From contig JAWKTN010000003.1 in the NCBI GenBank assembly GCA_041399065.1, positions 558,001-622,000 on the forward strand: a DNA stretch of 64,000 nt, given 5' to 3'. Each line of letters opens with the position of its first letter. Positions within the stretch are counted from its first letter, which is position 1. The stretch is from JAGQPD01 sp020426865. GTDB lineage: Bacteria > Planctomycetota > Planctomycetia > Pirellulales > Pirellulaceae. The position numbers and the translations under genes are program-made. Below the pieces are notes generated by a model. It searched no databases and was not told the DNA's origin. It saw nothing but the letters and a program-made list of their open reading frames with translations. Shown here in pieces: positions 59,534 through 64,000 of the stretch.

Positions 59534-60967
59534 ATGCAACTATCTGAAACCCTGATCCGCAATGTCGTCCAACAGGTGCTGGCAGAGGTTGGACGTATTC
59601 CGCCGATGCCATCGTCCGGTTACGCTGGCCGCCACGGCGTGTTTACCTGTGTCAACGACGCTGTCGCGGCCGCGAGTGAGGCATTCGAAGCGTTGTCGGA
59701 ACGTACGATCGAAGACCGCAAACGGATCATCGACCATATCCGACGCATCTCGATCGATCAATGCGTCGAACTCGGAACGATGGAAATGAACGAGACCAAG
59801 ATCGGACGCTTGCCACACAAGATTGAGAAGTTGCGGACGCTAGGGGAACGGTCGCCGGGCGTCGAGTTCATGCGGAGCGAGGTGTTCAGTGGTGACCATG
59901 GTTTGGCCGTGATCGAACACGCGCCGTTCGGCGTGATCGGTGCGATCACGCCCGTGACCCATTCGCTGCCGACGATTACGGGGAATGCCGTGAGTATGAT
60001 TGCCGGGGGCAACACGCTTGTAGTAAACCCGCACCCATCGGGCCGTTTGGTTGCCGCCGAAGGCGTACGACGTTTCAATAAGGCGATTTATGACGATGTG
60101 GGAATTGACAATCTGGTCTGCGTTATCGCCGAACCAACGTTGGAAACCGCCGACGCCATCTTCTCGCATCGCGATGTGGCGATGATCTGTGTCACCGGTG
60201 GTCCGGCCGTGGCCCGAGCGGCGTTGAATTCCGGCAAGCGAGCCGTGGTAGCTGGCCCCGGTAATCCACCGGTGGTTGTCGACGAGACAGCAGATCTCAA
60301 ACGCGCCGCACACTGCATTATTCAAGGTGGGGCATACGACAACAACCTGCTATGCATTGCCGAGAAGGAAGTTTTTGCGGTCGACGCGATCTTCGACGAA
60401 CTGATGCTCGCCATGGAACATGCGGGTGCCGTCCGGCTGAACTCCAGTGAAATCGATCGATTGACATCGCTGGCAATCACTCAAGTTGGCGAGGAAGAGC
60501 ACCGTCACGACGTGGCGGCCAAAGAATTTATTGGACAAGACGCTGCCGTGCTCGCCCAGGCCGTTGGTCGCAAAATCCCGGCGGAAACCGAATTATTGTT
60601 TGGCGAGACGGACGAATACAACCCATTTGTGCCCGTCGAACAAATGATGCCCTTTGTTCCGTTCGTTCGCTGTCGCGACGTGGACGATGCGATTGAGAAG
60701 GCGCGTCAGTACGAGCACGGATTCCGCCACACCGCGATCATCCACTCCAACAATGTCCGTAATATGACACGGATGGGTCGGGTGATGGATACGACGCTAT
60801 TTGTCAAAAATGGCCCGTGTATGGCAGGGTTAGGTTTGGGGGGGGAAGGTTATATTTCGTTCTCCATTGCCACGCCAACGGGCGAGGGTGTTACAACGCC
60901 GCTGACGTTCACGCGTGAACGCCGCTGTTCGATGATCGACGATCTGCGGATATTGGGTCGGGCTTAG
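59534..60967 (+). CDS. CoA-acylating aldehyde dehydrogenase (PduP-like) with encapsulation peptide
   Basis: The 477-residue enzyme oxidises an aldehyde with NAD and CoA to acyl-CoA. The N-terminal SETLIRNVVQQVLAEVG helix is an encapsulation peptide, followed by a short linker. The body has VIEHAPFGVIGAITPVTHSL, AVSMIAGGNTLVVNPHPSGR and the catalytic Cys in QGGAYDNNLLCIAEKEVFAV. GLGLGGEGYISFSIATPTGE closes the fold. In the PVM-type pathway it acts on lactaldehyde from deoxysugar cleavage. The residues do not by themselves show the aldehyde used. Confidence 0.95.
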   Translation: MQLSETLIRNVVQQVLAEVGRIPPMPSSGYAGRHGVFTCVNDAVAAASEAFEALSERTIEDRKRIIDHIRRISIDQCVELGTMEMNETKIGRLPHKIEKLRTLGERSPGVEFMRSEVFSGDHGLAVIEHAPFGVIGAITPVTHSLPTITGNAVSMIAGGNTLVVNPHPSGRLVAAEGVRRFNKAIYDDVGIDNLVCVIAEPTLETADAIFSHRDVAMICVTGGPAVARAALNSGKRAVVAGPGNPPVVVDETADLKRAAHCIIQGGAYDNNLLCIAEKEVFAVDAIFDELMLAMEHAGAVRLNSSEIDRLTSLAITQVGEEEHRHDVAAKEFIGQDAAVLAQAVGRKIPAETELLFGETDEYNPFVPVEQMMPFVPFVRCRDVDDAIEKARQYEHGFRHTAIIHSNNVRNMTRMGRVMDTTLFVKNGPCMAGLGLGGEGYISFSIATPTGEGVTTPLTFTRERRCSMIDDLRILGRA

Positions 60968-60997
60968 TCACACGTATCGAGTAACAGGCAAGGTCCC

Positions 60998-61258
60998 ATG
61001 CAAAACGCTTTGGTGGTAGGCACCGCAACTTCGACAATCAAACACGCTTCGCTGCGCGGACAGAAGTTGCTGGTCGTTCAACCGTATCGGATCGACGGCA
61101 AGACGCCGGACGGTGATCCGTTGATTGCCTCCGATGGTTTGGGCGCCGGAATTGGGCAACTGGTGACCATTTCCAGCGACGGACGATACGCAAGAGAATT
61201 GCTCAATACAGAAAAGACACCGTTACGCTGGACCGTGATCGGAATCGTAGACGAATGA
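60998..61258 (+). CDS. BMC-P pentameric shell vertex protein (2)
   Basis: The 86-residue EutN/CcmL protein opens MQNALVVGTATSTIKHASLR and has GQKLLVVQPYRIDGKTPDGD. SDGLGAGIGQLVTISSDGRY and WTVIGIVDE close the barrel. It is shorter than copy 1 and ends within the start of the next gene (ATGA overlap). Pairwise differences suggest the three BMC-P proteins are not recent duplicates. Confidence 0.95.
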   Translation: MQNALVVGTATSTIKHASLRGQKLLVVQPYRIDGKTPDGDPLIASDGLGAGIGQLVTISSDGRYARELLNTEKTPLRWTVIGIVDE

Positions 61259-61992
61259 ACGTAACTCAGGAACAGATCGAACGCATTGTGCGGGAAGTCG
61301 TGGCACGAGTAAGTGCCACGCCGACGGCCGCGTGCGCGAGTGTTCCTCCGCCAGCGCCGCCAACAGTACTGCCAACAACCGGCACGATTGGTCGCAGCCA
61401 TGAATTGTTGGAACGTGTGGTCACATTACGTCAATTGGAAGGAAAGCTGCTCGGGGTAACCGAATTGATAGTTGGGGAGCAAACGGTCGTGACACCGGCA
61501 GTCGTCGACGAACTGAAGGCCCGTGACATTCAACTCGTTCGACAGACAACACGGCAAACCGCTCCGGTTGCCGGTTGCCAACGTGTGCAGTTGTTCGCTT
61601 ATCAATCGCAGCCTCGCGTTGGTTCGTTAAAGACAGAATTGACTCGGCAAAATGTCACCCAAGATGTTTGTGAGGCAACACATCTACGTGAGCTCGTCGA
61701 TAGGATTAGCCACGAAACAACAAAATCTTTCGGCGTGGTGATTACCGATCAGCCGGCCGTCGTAAATTGCGTGCTCAATCGCCAACGCGATTTGCGTGCG
61801 GCGGTAGTTTTGGGAAAGACGTGTGTTCTGCATGCGTGGACGACGTTGGCAGCGAATGCGTACGTGGTGCCGACATCGATTCTGGAAAAGAACAAGCTGG
61901 CACCGATTGTGTCTGAATTGCAGCAGCGGGAATTGCCGACGTTACCTCGCGAGCTGCATCGTGTACTAGGAGAGGAGGCTCGGAAAAGATAG
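61255..61992 (+). CDS. Unrecognised microcompartment cargo-like protein
   Basis: The 245-residue product starts with TQEQIERIVREVVARVSATP, an amphipathic helix of encapsulation-peptide type. A Pro/Ala/Thr-rich linker of about 25 residues follows. The body has LRQLEGKLLGVTELIVGEQT, VTPAVVDELKARDIQLVRQT, VVITDQPAVVNCVLNRQRDL and AAVVLGKTCVLHAWTTLAAN. The C-terminal half (QPAVVNCVLNRQRDLRAAVV) faintly recalls the active-site end of RpiB/LacA-type sugar-phosphate isomerases, but this is weak. It overlaps BMC-P (2) by 4 bp, so it is firmly in the operon. It is the least understood member of the locus. Confidence 0.85.
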   Translation: MNVTQEQIERIVREVVARVSATPTAACASVPPPAPPTVLPTTGTIGRSHELLERVVTLRQLEGKLLGVTELIVGEQTVVTPAVVDELKARDIQLVRQTTRQTAPVAGCQRVQLFAYQSQPRVGSLKTELTRQNVTQDVCEATHLRELVDRISHETTKSFGVVITDQPAVVNCVLNRQRDLRAAVVLGKTCVLHAWTTLAANAYVVPTSILEKNKLAPIVSELQQRELPTLPRELHRVLGEEARKR

Positions 61993-62018
61993 CGAGCACG
62001 CGTCCCGAGCAAGACACC

Positions 62019-62318
62019 ATGAGAATAGCAGAAATCATCGGCACGGTCACTCTCAATCGCATCCATCCTGCGTTGGTAGGTGGACGATTTCGCTTGGGGA
62101 TACCGCTGACACTGGACAACTTACGAAGCGGCTCGGCACCGACGGCCGATCCACTGGTGATCTACGACGAGTTAGGCGTTGGCAATGGCGGACGAGTGAT
62201 GGTAAGCGAGGGGGCCGAGGCCGCTCAACCATTTCGGCCGGAGATCAAGCCGGTCGATGCATACAACGCTGGAATCATTGACCATTTACATATTACCGAA
62301 AGTGAGTCGCAATCATGA
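62019..62318 (+). CDS. BMC-P pentameric shell vertex protein (3)
   Basis: The 99-residue EutN/CcmL protein is the most divergent of the three. It has MRIAEIIGTVTLNRIHPALV, the barrel core PLVIYDELGVGNGGRVMVSE and YNAGIIDHLHI. Its pore and C-terminal residues differ from copies 1 and 2. The stop overlaps the start of the aldolase gene (ATGA). Confidence 0.93.
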   Translation: MRIAEIIGTVTLNRIHPALVGGRFRLGIPLTLDNLRSGSAPTADPLVIYDELGVGNGGRVMVSEGAEAAQPFRPEIKPVDAYNAGIIDHLHITESESQS

Positions 62319-63202
62319 TCAACGCACATCGTATTAAACAAGACATTTGCGAAATTGGGCGCAGAATTTACAACAAAGGATTCGCTGCTGCCAACGACGG
62401 CAATATCACGGTGCGGATCAGCGAAAATGAAGTGCTATGCACGCCCACAATGCACTCGAAAGGGTTTCTCAAACCAGAAGATATTGCCACGGTCGACATG
62501 ACGGGCAAACAGATTGCTGGTAATAAGAAGCGATCCAGCGAGGCCCTGCTGCACATCGAGATCTACAAGCAGCGCCCCGAGGTGAAAAGCGTTGTCCACT
62601 GTCATCCGCCACATGCCACCGCGTTTGCCGTGGCACGGGAGCCGATTCCACAGTGCATTTTGCCAGAGGTCGAAGTGTTTTTGGGTGACGTGCCGATCAC
62701 CAAGTATGAGACACCTGGCGGACAGGCCTTTGCAGACACGATTCTGCCCTTCGTCAACAAGACGAACGTCATCTTGTTGGCCAACCATGGCACGGTCAGC
62801 TACGGCGAAAACGTTGAGCGAGCTTACTGGTGGACAGAAATCCTGGATGCCTACTGTCGCATTTTGCTGCTGGCCAAACAGCTGGGTCGGATCAACTACC
62901 TGACCGAAGACAAGGAACGCGAGCTGTTGGATTTGAAGCAAAAATGGGGCTTCGACGACGCTCGGCGAACAAGCGACTACGAAAACTGCGATATCTGCGC
63001 GAATTCCATTTTTCGTGAAAGCTGGCGCGAGACGGGCGTACAGCGAAAGGCCTTCGACGCACCGCCGTCGATGGGTGGTATTACCGGCAGTGGTGGTTGC
63101 CAAGTACCGGCCCCGAGTGCCCCGACGGCGAACGCAAGTGTCGACCAGGAGGCGCTGGTGCAAGCCATCACCGAACGCGTCATGGCAGCCTTGTCGCAGT
63201 AG
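62315..63202 (+). CDS. Class II aldolase (L-fuculose/L-rhamnulose-phosphate type) with C-terminal encapsulation peptide
   Basis: The 295-residue product has the class II aldolase/adducin domain at residues about 1-215. GFAAANDGNITVRISENEVL and SSEALLHIEIYKQRPEVKSV are landmarks; the zinc ligands are in VVHCHPPHATAFAV and the later NHG. SGGC-type linker sequence (GGITGSGGCQVPAPSAPTAN) then leads to DQEALVQAITERVMAALSQ, an amphipathic helix at the extreme C-terminus resembling an encapsulation peptide. It would cleave a deoxysugar-1-phosphate to dihydroxyacetone phosphate and lactaldehyde. Confidence 0.93.
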   Translation: MINAHRIKQDICEIGRRIYNKGFAAANDGNITVRISENEVLCTPTMHSKGFLKPEDIATVDMTGKQIAGNKKRSSEALLHIEIYKQRPEVKSVVHCHPPHATAFAVAREPIPQCILPEVEVFLGDVPITKYETPGGQAFADTILPFVNKTNVILLANHGTVSYGENVERAYWWTEILDAYCRILLLAKQLGRINYLTEDKERELLDLKQKWGFDDARRTSDYENCDICANSIFRESWRETGVQRKAFDAPPSMGGITGSGGCQVPAPSAPTANASVDQEALVQAITERVMAALSQ

Positions 63203-63249
63203 CCCGTGGCTGACAAGTATTCGAATGCAGAGCATGTTAGGTTGATATT

Positions 63250-64000
63250 ATGAAGGTGTGCATCATCGGCGGAGGCGGGTTGGTTGGGTCTTGCGCAGCG
63301 TTTGCGTTGCAATGCGGCGGCGTCGTGCGCGAGATTGCGTTGATTGACGCGAATGCCGACGCCGCAGCCGGGCAGGCGCTCGATCTGTTGCATGGCGGCC
63401 CCAGTACGAGCGATCAGATCATTATGTCGGGCGGTTATGAACATGTACCGGACAGCGACATCATTTGCATCACCGCCGGTCTGCGGCGCAAACCCGACGA
63501 AAGCCGATTGGATTTGATCAATCGCAACGTTGACTTGTTCATGAGTATTCTCGCACAGGTCAAGACGGTTGGTTACAAGTCGTCGGCAATCGTGCATGTC
63601 GTATCCAATCCTGTGGATGTGTTGACGTACTTGGCAGCCAGACAATTGGATTTGCCGCGACCACAAATCACGGGGCTTGGCACGCAGCTCGACACGATTC
63701 GCTTTCGCAGTTTGATTGCCCAGCGATTGCAGGCCCCACCGACTCAGGTCGCGGCCCTGATCCTTGGCGAGCATGGAGACAGCATGGTACCGATTTGGTC
63801 GAGCGCGACCGTGGGTGGGCTGCCGATTGATAAACTGGCGGGTTGGAACGCGAACACCGCCACGGAAATCTTTACTCGAACACGCGGATCGGGCGCCGAA
63901 GTAATCCGTGGTAAGGGAGGGGCCGGGTTCGCGGTAGGAATTGCGATCCGCGACGTGATCCATGCAATGGCGTTGGATCAAAAGCGAATACTGCCAATCT
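63250..64000 (+). CDS. Lactate/malate dehydrogenase family protein (partial, C-terminus beyond window)
   Basis: The visible 250 residues begin with the Rossmann motif VCIIGGGGLVGSCAAFALQC. The mobile-loop region is ITAGLRRKPDESRLDLINRN. GLGTQLDTIRFRSLIAQRLQ has the catalytic Asp and substrate Arg, and LILGEHGDSMVPIWSSATVG the catalytic His. At the position separating lactate (Gln) from malate (Arg) dehydrogenases, the second residue after TAGL is Arg, while the following PDESR is more lactate-like. It probably recycles the NADH made by the aldehyde dehydrogenase. ATG 63250 is 47 bp after the aldolase stop. The frame is open at the window edge. Confidence 0.9.
   Translation, partial: MKVCIIGGGGLVGSCAAFALQCGGVVREIALIDANADAAAGQALDLLHGGPSTSDQIIMSGGYEHVPDSDIICITAGLRRKPDESRLDLINRNVDLFMSILAQVKTVGYKSSAIVHVVSNPVDVLTYLAARQLDLPRPQITGLGTQLDTIRFRSLIAQRLQAPPTQVAALILGEHGDSMVPIWSSATVGGLPIDKLAGWNANTATEIFTRTRGSGAEVIRGKGGAGFAVGIAIRDVIHAMALDQKRILPI

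Overview
The window looks like a chromosome segment of a planctomycete, most likely a Pirellulales-type organism. The basis is family content: a formylglycine-type sulfatase, a DUF1559 type IV pilin-like protein, DUF1598, PEP-CTERM and dockerin-tailed secreted proteins, a CRTAC1/ASPIC protein, a PQQ-like propeller protein, MCE/PqiA proteins and, at the right end, a microcompartment locus of the Planctomycetes-Verrucomicrobia (PVM) type. No rRNA or tRNA gene and no CRISPR array was recognised.

Layout. 1-9.6 kb is secretion and general metabolism: a cytochrome c/copper-monooxygenase-like protein cut by the left edge, a redoxin, a frameshifted dockerin/PEP-CTERM gene, a CRTAC1 protein, a sulfatase, then ald-mtnA. 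9.9-14.7 kb holds a methyltransferase, holB and a three-domain M28 peptidase. 14.7-27.6 kb is mostly on the minus strand: pilin-like DUF1559, YjbQ, a small conserved-looking protein with its own promoter and terminator, an amino-acid ABC transporter (binding protein fused to permease), a sialidase-like protein with a decayed paralogue beside it, a dienelactone hydrolase, an MCE/PqiA pair, a TraB-like protein and DUF1598. 28.4-35.8 kb is a lipid-modification and oxidative-stress block: a membrane peroxiredoxin-like protein and a sigma factor on the minus strand, diverging from a tightly overlapping five-gene operon (FAD amine oxidase, DUF1365, two cyclopropane-fatty-acid-synthase-like methyltransferases, DUF1295).

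35.9-45.1 kb contains two unknown proteins, a PQQ-propeller gene split by a group II intron that encodes a maturase, EboE, and argC-argJ. 45.7-52.6 kb carries an extremely acidic protein, a TPR protein, ileS, an RDD protein, purN, an L7/L12-CTD-like membrane protein and a GNAT acetyltransferase. 52.6-55.2 kb is a graveyard of small toxin-antitoxin-like genes (truncated ParE-like toxin, frameshifted antitoxin, DUF4160/DUF2442 with a nonsense codon, a PIN-domain pair) mixed with inverted-repeat elements.

55.5-64.0 kb is the highlight: a PVM-type bacterial microcompartment operon, running DeoR regulator, PduL, two BMC-H shell proteins, acetate kinase, BMC-P, CoA-acylating aldehyde dehydrogenase, BMC-P, an unrecognised cargo-like protein, BMC-P, class II (fuculose/rhamnulose-phosphate-type) aldolase and a lactate/malate dehydrogenase cut by the right edge. 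By analogy with the studied planctomycete locus, the aldolase would release lactaldehyde from a deoxysugar phosphate; aldehyde dehydrogenase, PduL and acetate kinase would turn it via the acyl-CoA and acyl-phosphate into lactate with ATP gain; and the terminal dehydrogenase could recycle NADH. Four cargo proteins carry terminal amphipathic helices that look like encapsulation peptides.
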